This document shows positions 35,348 through 43,387 of a DNA stretch of 64,000 nt, piece after piece. Numbering within the stretch: the stretch's first letter is position 1; every line of letters begins with the position of its first letter. The position numbers and the translations under genes were made by a program. The stretch comes from JAJFUI01 sp039698035 (GTDB taxonomy: Bacteria > Planctomycetota > Planctomycetia > Pirellulales > Thermoguttaceae). Where the stretch lies: contig JBDKSW010000011.1 in NCBI GenBank assembly GCA_039698035.1, positions 62,001 to 126,000 of the forward strand. The letters run 5' to 3'. The notes beneath the pieces are model-generated. The model had not been told where the DNA came from and searched no databases. It worked only from the letters and a program-made list of their open reading frames with translations.

Positions 35348-35641
35348 CGTAGTCTCCTCCAAAAAAGGCGGGAGAGAAACGAGGGAAGGCCGGCAGCGAG
35401 ACATCGCGACTGTCGGTCGCTCCGTCACACGGCCGTCATCCTCGCTCCTCGACGTGTGAGGTGGGAATCGTCAAGGCGTGCCCCGGTGCAAGATGTCGCA
35501 TCGATCGACGCTCATGCCCTGGAGCCAGCGCCGCTAGTATAGCAGCCGCCGGCACATCGCAAAATATGTGAAAACGCCAGGGCACGAGAAGATGTCTTGG
35601 CGACAGTCATCGGAATCGAAGGTCGCCGTTCGCCAAGCCAC

Positions 35642-36211
35642 TTACCCAGGTTCACGCGGCAGTTGCCTTGGAAACGGCAACGGAAGCTTTGCCGGCAGGG
35701 GCTGGTTGTACGTGTCCGCCCAGTCCTCGCGCTCTTCCTCGGTCGCGTAGTAACGCAGCCAAACCTCCGGGTCGCAGTTCTCGCCCGTGCAATCCCAGTG
35801 CAGATAGTTGTTCGGCCAATCGATCTTCTTCTCGCGGGCAGGAAGAATATCGCGGAACACCAGACAGTACAACTCCCGATCGCTTAGATGATCGGTGAAG
35901 TCCAGCACAATCCGCTTCTGATACAGCTTGCGAACCACGTCCCACAAAATACGGTGCAGGACGTCGTCGCTCAGCACGTCGGGACGTGGCGGCCGCAGTT
36001 CCGGATCGAACCAGCGATAGATCGGCAGAACCGGCGCCTGCTCCCAGGCAAGCATCGCCGCCAGAAACTCGTTTTCCGCCGCCAGCGAGAAGTGCTGGAC
36101 GTTGACCCGACTAATCGACTCGTCGAAGTACCGCTCGAGCTCGTCTCGCAGCTCGGCGTTACGCAGCAGCAGGTCGACTTCTTCGGGCTGTGGGTGACTC
36201 GAAGCTTGCAT
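35642..36211 (-). CDS. Conserved-looking cytosolic protein, unknown function
   Basis: A 189-residue acidic protein starting MQASSHPQPEEVDLLLRNAE. It has a helical N-terminal half (RDELERYFDESISRVNVQHF, ENEFLAAMLAWEQAP) and a Trp/Tyr/Cys-bearing C-terminal part (DWPNNYLHWDCTGENCDPEV, then WLRYYATEEEREDWADTYN). I do not recognise a family; it is like other planctomycete proteins of this length. The longer frame from 36268 adds residues with no sense. Confidence 0.65.
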   Translation of the reverse strand: MQASSHPQPEEVDLLLRNAELRDELERYFDESISRVNVQHFSLAAENEFLAAMLAWEQAPVLPIYRWFDPELRPPRPDVLSDDVLHRILWDVVRKLYQKRIVLDFTDHLSDRELYCLVFRDILPAREKKIDWPNNYLHWDCTGENCDPEVWLRYYATEEEREDWADTYNQPLPAKLPLPFPRQLPREPG

Positions 36212-36558
36212 GGTTTCTCGCTGGCCGAATCCGTCCGCCTCGGACGCAACCATTTTCAACCGGCACACCGCAATTACGGCTGCTCGGCAAATGATTGCTC
36301 CTCACGATTTCAGTCTACTCGGGTGCCCATCGGTTTCCAAGCGCCGACTTGAACGCAACGAGTGATTTCTTGAGTCAATTTCGGTGGGAAACCACTACCA
36401 ACGTTGTTTTCCCCCGAATCACTCCGCACACTCGGCACAATCGGAAAAGTCTGCTGGAGAAAACGGCATCGCAGGCGATCAAAAACGCCACAGACTCACA
36501 CCCATGATGATCGCACCGCCCACAAGGACACTGCGTTGGACGCGACTGCAACGGCTTG
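36212..36558. other. Intergenic region, no gene seen
   Basis: About 350 bp between rpiB and the preceding minus-strand gene, somewhat lower in GC than its surroundings. No RNA gene, promoter pair or repeat was recognised. Confidence 0.4.
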
Positions 36559-37008
36559 TCACCGGTCGCACTTTTCCAACTGGGCGATCTTTTCCACCCG
36601 ACGGGCGTGCCGTCCGCCCTCGAACTCCGTGCCCAGCCAAATCTCGATCATCCGGTCGATCAGCCGCTCGCCGAGCAGGTCGCCCGAAAGACACAGCACG
36701 TTGGCGTCGTTATGCCGCCGGCTGGCCTCGGCCGTAATGTCGTCGTGGCAGGCCGCCGCACGCACGCCGCGCACCTTGTTGGCCGCGATGCACATGCCGA
36801 TTCCCGTCCCACAGACCAGGATTCCCCGATCAGCCTCTCCACCGCTCACACGTCCCGCCACGTCGGCCGCAATGTCCGGGTAGTCCACCGCGTCCGGCGA
36901 AAACGTCCCCACGTCAATCGCTTCGTGGCCCATCTGACGGACCAAGTCGACGATCTTCTGACGAAGGGCGAAACCACGATGATCTGTGCCAATGGCGATG
37001 CGCATCAT
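36559..37008 (-). CDS. rpiB: Ribose 5-phosphate isomerase B
   Basis: RpiB interconverts ribose 5-phosphate and ribulose 5-phosphate. The 149-residue protein has the family motifs IAIGTDHRGFALRQKI, VDYPDIAADVA and RGILVCGTGIGMCIAANKV with the active-site cysteine. Its ATG directly follows the stop of the TsaC-YwlE fusion gene (TAA then ATG), so the two are translationally coupled. In Bacillus ywlC, ywlE and rpiB (ywlF) are likewise neighbours. It could start 1 codon later at 37005. Confidence 0.94.
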   Translation of the reverse strand: MMRIAIGTDHRGFALRQKIVDLVRQMGHEAIDVGTFSPDAVDYPDIAADVAGRVSGGEADRGILVCGTGIGMCIAANKVRGVRAAACHDDITAEASRRHNDANVLCLSGDLLGERLIDRMIEIWLGTEFEGGRHARRVEKIAQLEKCDR

Positions 37009-38130
37009 TTAGATCTCCAACTGGTTGATTCGCGCGGCCAACGCCGCTTCGATTTGCTCGGCACACTGTCGATAGCACTCGAGTGACCCGCCGATCGGGT
37101 CGGCGATGTCCATGCCGTCGGGAGAAAGCAACACGGTCCGGTCGGCCGCCGAGGGCCATTGCGACAAAATGGCTTGACGGTGGCTTCGGGCCATGACGTA
37201 AATCACGTCGCTATGCCGCACCAGCGGTTCGGTCAACGGCTGCGTCTCGTGGTCGCCAAGCTCGATGCCAAAGTCATCCATGCACTGAACGGCCTCGGCC
37301 GCCGCGCGGCCCCCGAGGATGGCCGACGTGCCGGCCGAGCTGACCAGTACGCCGTGCTCCTCCAGATGGTCCATCCCGCACTTCATGCGATCGGCCAAAA
37401 GCCGGCGACAAATCATTTCGGCCATCGGGCTGCGACACGTATTTCCCGTACACACAAACAGCAGCATGAGGCTCGAAAGCCGCCGAAGCGTCTTTTCCGG
37501 CACCACGCCAGCCCTCAGGACCTCGAACTGCCGATTGGCCACCCGCACCACCGACGAAGGCTGCGCGAAACGGCATCGCCCGTCGTCCACGACAAGGCCC
37601 AGCTTGCTTCCCACCGAGTCGAGTACCTCGGCGGCCGTCACGCTCTCCCGCCTTCCGGCCTGATTCGCACTGGTGAGAACCAGGGGCCCCGCCAGCATCC
37701 GAAGCACTTCGAGCACGACCCGATGCCCCGGCACGCGCAGGCCCACCGACTGCTGCGGAGCAACAACTTGGCGAACCTTGGGCGGCAACCGTCGCACCAG
37801 ACTGTCAGGATGCGAGTTGTCCAGCACCAGCGTAATCGGGCCCGGCCAGCAACGCCGCGCCAGTCGTCGAGCCAGAGGGCAAATGTCAGGGACATAGTCC
37901 CTCGCTTCGTCGGCGCTCTTGATGGCCAACGCAAGCGGCTTTCCCTCGTCGCGCCCCTTGGCCGCAATCAGCCGGGCGACCGCTTCCTCGTCCAAGGCGC
38001 TGGCGGCCAGCCCGTAAACGGTCTCCGTGGGCAGGGCCACCAAGCCCCCTTCGACCAGCGTCTGCACCGCGCGATGGACGACGTCTCGCTCGTCATCGGC
38101 GCTTTGCAAGTCGATTACCACCGGTGGCAT
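37009..38130 (-). CDS. Fused threonylcarbamoyl-AMP synthase and YwlE-type protein phosphatase
   Basis: A 373-residue protein with two domains in one frame. Residues 1-215 are TsaC/Sua5-like: PTETVYGLA (33-41), KGRDEGKPLALAI, and the phosphate/ATP region VLTSANQAGR. TsaC makes threonylcarbamoyl-AMP for the t6A modification of tRNA. Residues 221-373 are a low-molecular-weight phosphatase with P-loop CTGNTCRSPMAE (Cys227, Thr231, Arg233) and the general-acid element DIADPIGGS. Thr at P-loop position five is the signature of YwlE protein-arginine phosphatases. Bacillus has the same neighbours as separate genes (ywlC, ywlE, rpiB). No McsB arginine kinase is in the window. Confidence 0.9.
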   Translation of the reverse strand: MPPVVIDLQSADDERDVVHRAVQTLVEGGLVALPTETVYGLAASALDEEAVARLIAAKGRDEGKPLALAIKSADEARDYVPDICPLARRLARRCWPGPITLVLDNSHPDSLVRRLPPKVRQVVAPQQSVGLRVPGHRVVLEVLRMLAGPLVLTSANQAGRRESVTAAEVLDSVGSKLGLVVDDGRCRFAQPSSVVRVANRQFEVLRAGVVPEKTLRRLSSLMLLFVCTGNTCRSPMAEMICRRLLADRMKCGMDHLEEHGVLVSSAGTSAILGGRAAAEAVQCMDDFGIELGDHETQPLTEPLVRHSDVIYVMARSHRQAILSQWPSAADRTVLLSPDGMDIADPIGGSLECYRQCAEQIEAALAARINQLEI

Positions 38131-38463
38131 GCTGTTCGCCTACCCGCCTTCCGCCTCGTAGCCGGCCCGCGTTGTCTCGCCCCACGTGGTCGGCGAAAAT
38201 CAGAACCGCCGGCGAAGGCCTTTCGAGGCTCCCTCCCGCTGGCGTAATAGGTTATTCTATCGACCGTTGCGCAGCAGCGTCAAGCCGGTCGCCGTGCGCC
38301 TTGGCAGCCCTTCGGGTTCTGGACATCCGACAACCTCGCTTGAAAAGCCGATCGGCCCTGTCCCGACCTCCGCCCCCCTGGCACGGACCCACCCGTTCCG
38401 CGATATTTGTAGTCGGTAGCCTCGGTCGGAACGCCGACCATTGATCATTGTGGAGGTGCGAGC
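38131..38463. other. Divergent intergenic region before hslU
   Basis: About 330 bp between divergent genes. The expected place for hslV (directly upstream of hslU) holds no protease-subunit gene. A TAGAAT-like minus-strand -10 lies near 38255, but without a clear -35. hslU itself has GGAGGTG 7 nt before its GTG start. Confidence 0.4.
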
Positions 38464-39801
38464 GTGCGAGACCTGACCCCTCGGCAGATCGTTGAAGAAT
38501 TGGAGCGACACATCGTCGGTCAGGACGCGGCCAAGCGAGCCGTGGCCATCGCCGTCCGCAACCGCTGGCGCCGCCAGCAGCTCCAGGGCGATATGCGGCA
38601 GGAGGTTGCCCCCAAGAACATTCTGATGATCGGCCCGACGGGCGTTGGCAAAACCGAGATCGCTCGCCGGCTGGCCAAGCTCACCGGCGCGCCGTTCATC
38701 AAGGTCGAGGCCACCCGCTACACCGAGGTCGGCTACTACGGCCGCGATGTGGAGAGCATGATCCGCGAGCTGGTCGAAAACGCCATCGGCCTGGTCCGCG
38801 CGTCGGAGCGAGAAAACGTCCAGGCCGAAGCCCGTCGCCGTGTGACCGAGCGTCTGGTCGACCTGTTGGCCCCGCAGCCGCCCGCCTTCGACGCGATGCA
38901 CGACAGCCCCGACTCGCCCGAACGCTACGAGCGGACCCGCGAGAAGATGCGAGCGATGCTCGCCTCGGGCGAGATGGAACAGCGGCGCGTCGAACTGACC
39001 GTCGAGCAGCGAGCCGTGCCCATGATGCTCACCGGCGTCGGCATGGAGCAAATGGACCTCGACCTGCATGGCATGTTTGAAAAGATTTTGCCGAAGAACA
39101 CCAGTCGCCGCGAAATGACGGTGGCCGAGGCCCGCGAAGTCCTCTTCGATCAGGAATGCGACGCCCTGATCAACCAAGAAAAGGTCAACGCGGCCGCCAT
39201 CGAGTTGGCCGAGAACGTCGGCATCGTCTTCCTCGACGAGTTGGACAAGATCGTCTCCAGCGAACAGGCCCACGGGGCCGACGTGTCGCGTCAGGGCGTC
39301 CAGCGCGACCTGCTCCCGATCGTCGAGGGCACGACCGTTCAAACCCGTTACGGCTACGTTCGCACCGACCACGTCCTGTTCATTGCGGCCGGCGCGTTCC
39401 ATCGCGCGAAGCCCAGCGACCTAATGCCCGAGTTGCAAGGCCGCTTCCCGATCCGCGTCGAGCTGCAAGCGTTGACGAAGGAGGACTTCGTTCGCATTCT
39501 CAAGGAGCCCAAGGGCGCGCTGACGAAGCAGTACGAGGCCCTACTGGCCACCGAGGGCGTCGAGATCAACTTCCAGGACGATGCCGTCGAGACCCTCGCG
39601 GAGTTTGCCTTTCAGGTGAACCAGACGACCCAGAACATCGGCGCGCGACGGCTCTACACGATCATGGAGCGTCTCTTGGAGGAGTTGAGCTTCGAGGCCC
39701 CCGAGATGCAGCGGGGCCGGGTGCCCATCAACGCCGCCTACGTCAAGGAACGGCTGGCCAAGCTGACCGAGGACGAAGACCTGAGCAAGTTCATCCTCTA
39801 G
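38464..39801 (+). CDS. hslU: ATP-dependent protease ATPase subunit HslU
   Basis: HslU unfolds substrates for the HslV peptidase. The 445-residue AAA+ protein starts at GTG and has Walker A GPTGVGKTEIARR, Walker B VFLDELDKI, the pore loop GYYGRD (GYVGRD is usual), an I-domain between about residues 115 and 240, and the C-terminal tail EDLSKFIL that docks into HslV. The family match is full-length. hslV is not adjacent, although it normally precedes hslU. Confidence 0.95.
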   Translation: MRDLTPRQIVEELERHIVGQDAAKRAVAIAVRNRWRRQQLQGDMRQEVAPKNILMIGPTGVGKTEIARRLAKLTGAPFIKVEATRYTEVGYYGRDVESMIRELVENAIGLVRASERENVQAEARRRVTERLVDLLAPQPPAFDAMHDSPDSPERYERTREKMRAMLASGEMEQRRVELTVEQRAVPMMLTGVGMEQMDLDLHGMFEKILPKNTSRREMTVAEAREVLFDQECDALINQEKVNAAAIELAENVGIVFLDELDKIVSSEQAHGADVSRQGVQRDLLPIVEGTTVQTRYGYVRTDHVLFIAAGAFHRAKPSDLMPELQGRFPIRVELQALTKEDFVRILKEPKGALTKQYEALLATEGVEINFQDDAVETLAEFAFQVNQTTQNIGARRLYTIMERLLEELSFEAPEMQRGRVPINAAYVKERLAKLTEDEDLSKFIL

Positions 39802-39984
39802 AAAGAGCCATTCCTCTGCCCGTTCGTGCGAGAGCGCCGAGATGAACTCGGCCTCCCCGCGCCCGCTTGCAGAAGAGGAGCCGTGGGGGATGTCGCCCCG
39901 CAGATGTTAGCCATCGGCGGCACACGGAGCGAACGTCAATGAGAAGAGGGCTTTGCAGTCGCCCGCCCAATGTGGTCGCCTTGC

Positions 39985-40012
39985 TTGAACCGGCGCAAGA
40001 TGCCGTTACAAT
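39985..40012 (+). promoter_or_regulatory. Sigma-70-type promoter upstream of scpB
   Basis: TTGAAC and TACAAT spaced by 16 bp. It lies about 90 bp before the scpB ATG and after the hslU stop, in a 300-bp region otherwise without features. Confidence 0.6.
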
Positions 40013-40102
40013 AAGTCAACTCGAACAAGCTCACCTCGGACGCAACGGCATGGTTTGGCGCCGGATTGGCAGCCAGGCAGACTTTGACGGGGAGTTCCCG
40101 AC

Positions 40103-40867
40103 ATGACGTCAACTCCTGACCCGCCGTTCGAACAGCCACCGCAGAGCATCTCGCTGGACGAGCTGGCTCAGGCGTTCGCGCAGGTCATGGGCGTCGAGCC
40201 GCGACGGCCCGAGGAGCCTGCGGTCGAGAAAGCGGCCGATGACCAACCTGGGACGGTTCCGTTGGAGTCGGCACGCGAGTCTGAACGGACCGTGGATGCC
40301 GCGACCGGCGAGCCTCAATACGCGCCTTTGGCGTCCGAGGAAGACAACTGCCCGGTCAACCCAAGGACGATCCTGGAGGCGATGCTTTTTGTCGGCGATG
40401 GCAACAATCAACCGCTGACACCCGCCCGCGCGGCCGAGCTGATGCGTGATGTGGCGGTCGATGAAATTCCGTCGTTGGTCGACGAATTGAACCGTCGCTA
40501 CGATGCGGAGGGGGCCGCGTACCGGATCGTTGGCGAAGGCGACGGCTACCGGCTGTCGCTTCGGGATGAGTACGAGTCGTTGCGAGACCGATTTTATGGT
40601 CGGATCCGCGAGGCCCGGCTGTCGCAGGCAGCCGTCGATGTCCTGGCACTGGTGGCCTACCAGCAGCCAATCACCAGTGAGAAGGTCGGGCACCTGCGCG
40701 GCAAACCGAGTAGCCACGTCCTGTCGCAATTGGTGCGACGCGGATTGCTGAGGATCGAGCGGCCGGAGAGCAGCCGCCGGACGGCCCACTATCGTACGAC
40801 GGATCGCTTCCTGCAGCTCTTTCATCTGGATTCGCTTGGGGATTTGCCGCGGAGCGAAGAGCCGTAG
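40103..40867 (+). CDS. scpB: Segregation and condensation protein ScpB
   Basis: ScpB is a kleisin-binding partner of ScpA in the SMC complex that condenses and separates the chromosome. The 254-residue protein has a charged, low-complexity N-terminal 90 residues, then two winged-helix domains typical of ScpB (ILEAMLFVGDGNNQPLTP, RLSQAAVDVLALVAYQQPIT, HVLSQLVRRGLLRI). ScpA and SMC genes are not in the window. A promoter precedes it at 39985. Confidence 0.9.
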   Translation: MTSTPDPPFEQPPQSISLDELAQAFAQVMGVEPRRPEEPAVEKAADDQPGTVPLESARESERTVDAATGEPQYAPLASEEDNCPVNPRTILEAMLFVGDGNNQPLTPARAAELMRDVAVDEIPSLVDELNRRYDAEGAAYRIVGEGDGYRLSLRDEYESLRDRFYGRIREARLSQAAVDVLALVAYQQPITSEKVGHLRGKPSSHVLSQLVRRGLLRIERPESSRRTAHYRTTDRFLQLFHLDSLGDLPRSEEP

Positions 40868-40979
40868 TTATGGACGGGAACCTGTTGCGGCGAAAGCGTT
40901 TGCGTGATCTGGGCAGACCAGCGCAGACTTGGCGGCCCAACTCTGCTAGAATGATAGGGTTATTCGCTTTTATCAGTCA

Positions 40980-41107
40980 GGGAGGAACTGCCGGCAAAGC
41001 GTGTCTTGGTTGCCCCGCGCACTCCACTTCGGAGGGGACGGCTTGAAGTCACGCCCGTTGGGCAGACGTGCGGCGACCGCTCCGGTTACCGCTGACGGAG
41101 TTCTTCC
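40980..41107 (+). ncRNA. Predicted structured leader RNA upstream of rpe
   Basis: GGAGGAACT (40981-40989) can pair with AGTTCTTCC (41099-41107) over 9 bp with one G-U, enclosing about 110 nt and ending 22 nt before the rpe ATG. Further pairings continue inward (CCG/CGG, GCG/CGC), and there is an internal hairpin CTCC/GGAG near 41022-41034. A TAGAAT -10 element lies at 40947-40952, with no good -35. I do not recognise the class, and it may be a regulatory leader. Pairing was judged by eye only. Confidence 0.4.
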
Positions 41108-41128
41108 GAGGTCCTAATCGCGCCGAGT

Positions 41129-41833
41129 ATGTCCAATTCGCGGATCGTTGACGATTTGCACGCTGCCGCACCGCTGGTGGCGCCGTCGCTGCTTTCCTGT
41201 GACTTCGCGCGATTGGGCGAGGAGATCGGGCGCATCGAGCAGGCCGGCGCCCAAGTGCTCCACCTGGACATCATGGACGGCCACTTCGTGCCGAACATCA
41301 GTTTCGGCATCCCGGTGGTCGAGGCCATCCGACGCTCGACGGACCTGCCGCTGGATGTTCATCTGATGATCTCGGAGCCGGCTCGGTATCTTGGGCGATT
41401 CCGCAAGGCGGGCGCCGATCTGCTGACCATCCACGTCGAGACCGTTGCGGATCCGCGTCCCCTGCTTGATGAAATTCACTCGCTGGGCGCAGCGGCCGGC
41501 ATTTCGCTCAATCCGCCGACGCCACTGGAATCGCTCGACGGCTGCCTGGACCACTGCGACTTGGTGCTGGTGATGAGCGTAATGCCAGGGTTCGGCGGCC
41601 AACAGTTTCAGCCGGTGGCACTGGAGAAGCTGCGCCGGCTGCGGGCTGTGTGCCGTTCCGAGGTGCTGCTGTCGGTCGATGGCGGTGTCAACCTCGAAAC
41701 AGTTGGACCAGTGACCGAAGCGGGGGCCGACCTGCTGGTAACCGGCTCGGCCCTCTTCTCACAAGACAATTACGGCCAATTCATCGAGCAGATGACTTGC
41801 CGGGCAAGGTTACGAAAGGAAGCGCGAGTTTAG
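41129..41833 (+). CDS. rpe: Ribulose-phosphate 3-epimerase
   Basis: Rpe interconverts ribulose 5-phosphate and xylulose 5-phosphate in the pentose phosphate and Calvin cycles. The 234-residue TIM-barrel protein has the family motifs VAPSLLSCDFARLGEEI, VLHLDIMDGHFVPNISFG with metal ligands, VMSVMPGFGGQ and VDGGVNLETV. It is followed by the histidine-phosphatase-fold gene after 2 bp. A leader that can form a long hairpin lies just upstream. Confidence 0.95.
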   Translation: MSNSRIVDDLHAAAPLVAPSLLSCDFARLGEEIGRIEQAGAQVLHLDIMDGHFVPNISFGIPVVEAIRRSTDLPLDVHLMISEPARYLGRFRKAGADLLTIHVETVADPRPLLDEIHSLGAAAGISLNPPTPLESLDGCLDHCDLVLVMSVMPGFGGQQFQPVALEKLRRLRAVCRSEVLLSVDGGVNLETVGPVTEAGADLLVTGSALFSQDNYGQFIEQMTCRARLRKEARV

Positions 41834-41835
41834 CG

Positions 41836-42420
41836 ATGTTACAAATTGTGTTGATTCGTCCCGGCTCGACCGACTACGACGTACAAGGACGAATCCAGGG
41901 CAGTCTCGATATTCCGCTGAATGAGCGGGGCTTGACCGAGGCGGCGGCAGCGGCCGAACAGTTGCGCGACAAGAAGTTGGACGTCATTTATTCGCCCACT
42001 TCGCAGCCGTCGCATCAAACGGCCGAGGTCATCGCCAAGAAGCTCGGAGTCCGACAGCGAAAGATCGAGCGGTTGCAGAGTCTTCATCAGGGTCTTTGGG
42101 AGGGAATGCTTATCGAGGACGTCCGACATAAGCAGCCCAAGGTGTATCGCCAGTGGCAGGAGCAGCCGGAAAACGTCTGCCCGCCAGAGGGCGAAATGTT
42201 GGGCGACGCCGACGCGCGGGTTCGCGCGGCGCTCATCAAGCTGTTAAAGCGACACCGCGACGGGGCGATCGGATTGGTGCTGCCCGAGCCGCTGCAGAGC
42301 TTGGCTCGCCGCTTCGTCACGCATTGCGAATTGGGCGATCTGTGGAAAGCGCCGAACGGACACGGTTGGATTGAAGCCCTTGAAGTGGATCCGGAAGAAA
42401 TTCTAGCCGCCAGCGTTTAA
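41836..42420 (+). CDS. Histidine-phosphatase-fold protein lacking catalytic residues
   Basis: A 194-residue protein with the fold of phosphoglycerate mutase-like histidine phosphatases: LIRPGSTDYDVQGRIQG, LNERGLTEAAAAAEQL, and the RLQSLHQGLWEG region. The catalytic LIRHGET motif reads LIRPGST, so the phospho-accepting histidine is Pro9. The second catalytic histidine, usually in VSHG, is also absent (LVLPEPLQS). The protein is probably not an active phosphatase and may bind a ligand or partner. It lies 2 bp after rpe and 15 bp before accD, likely in one transcript. Confidence 0.85.
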   Translation: MLQIVLIRPGSTDYDVQGRIQGSLDIPLNERGLTEAAAAAEQLRDKKLDVIYSPTSQPSHQTAEVIAKKLGVRQRKIERLQSLHQGLWEGMLIEDVRHKQPKVYRQWQEQPENVCPPEGEMLGDADARVRAALIKLLKRHRDGAIGLVLPEPLQSLARRFVTHCELGDLWKAPNGHGWIEALEVDPEEILAASV

Positions 42421-42435
42421 CGGAGTACAACGTCG

Positions 42436-43287
42436 ATGTCAACATCCACGACGGAAACTAACGGTTGGAAGAGCATGTTGAAACATCCCAAACGTGGCGT
42501 GCCGGAAGGGCTTTGGAAACGCTGCCCAGGCTGCCAGGGGACGATTTTCCGCAAGGAAGCCGAACGCTTGCTGGGCGTGTGTCCCGAATGCGACTACCAC
42601 TGGTACGTGCCGGCGCGACAGCGCATCGCCCAGGTGCTCGATGAAGGGACGTTCGAGGAGTGGGACGCCGATATGCGAACGGCCGATCCGCTTTCGTTCG
42701 TCGATAAGGTGCCCTATCCGCAAAAAGTCGCCGAAGAACAGCGACGAACCGGACTGCTCGAAGCGGCCGTCGTCGGGACGGGCATGATCCGCGGCCGTCG
42801 CGTTGCGTTCGGCGTCACCGACTCGGCATTCATCATGGGCAGCATGGGCTCCGTCGTCGGCGAGAAGCTGACTCGGACCATCGAACGCGCCACACGGCAG
42901 CAGTGGCCCCTGATTATCATTTCCGGCTCCGGCGGCGGGGCCCGGATGCACGAAGGAATGCTGTCGCTGATGCAAATGGCCAAGGTCTCGGCCGCCATCG
43001 CCCGGCTGAACGAGGCCGGAGGACTGTTCGTCTCCGTTCTAACCAATCCGACGATGGGCGGCGTCGCGGCCAGTTTCGCGTCGCTCGGCGACGTCGTGTT
43101 TGCGGAACCCAAAGCGCTGGTCGGCTTTGCCGGCCCTCGCACGATCAAGGCGACGATCCGCATCGAGTTGCCCAAAGGCTTCCAGACAAGCGAGTTCCTC
43201 TTGGAACACGGTTTCATCGACCGGATCGTGCGCCGACAGGACCTGCAAAGCGAGCTGGCCCGAACCATCGACTACTGCGGAAAGTAG
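42436..43287 (+). CDS. accD: Acetyl-CoA carboxylase carboxyltransferase subunit beta
   Basis: AccD, with AccA, transfers CO2 from biotin to acetyl-CoA at the start of fatty-acid synthesis. The 283-residue protein has the N-terminal zinc-ribbon (CPGCQ and CPECD) and the carboxyltransferase crotonase-like core with VFAEPKALVGFAGPRTIK. The length is normal. AccA is not in the window. It follows the rpe and inactive phosphatase genes in the same direction. Confidence 0.95.
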   Translation: MSTSTTETNGWKSMLKHPKRGVPEGLWKRCPGCQGTIFRKEAERLLGVCPECDYHWYVPARQRIAQVLDEGTFEEWDADMRTADPLSFVDKVPYPQKVAEEQRRTGLLEAAVVGTGMIRGRRVAFGVTDSAFIMGSMGSVVGEKLTRTIERATRQQWPLIIISGSGGGARMHEGMLSLMQMAKVSAAIARLNEAGGLFVSVLTNPTMGGVAASFASLGDVVFAEPKALVGFAGPRTIKATIRIELPKGFQTSEFLLEHGFIDRIVRRQDLQSELARTIDYCGK

Positions 43288-43387
43288 TTGGCGGCTTTCC
43301 GCGGTCGGCGATCGGTTTTTCCTCAAAAGCGACCCTGAGATGCGGTGATCTCGAAGCGGAATGCGGCGAGTTGACCGCTGCGAGCTC

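Noticed and set aside
38131..38463. An hslV gene in front of hslU
   Set aside because: The 333-bp gap is too short for it and has no matching frame.
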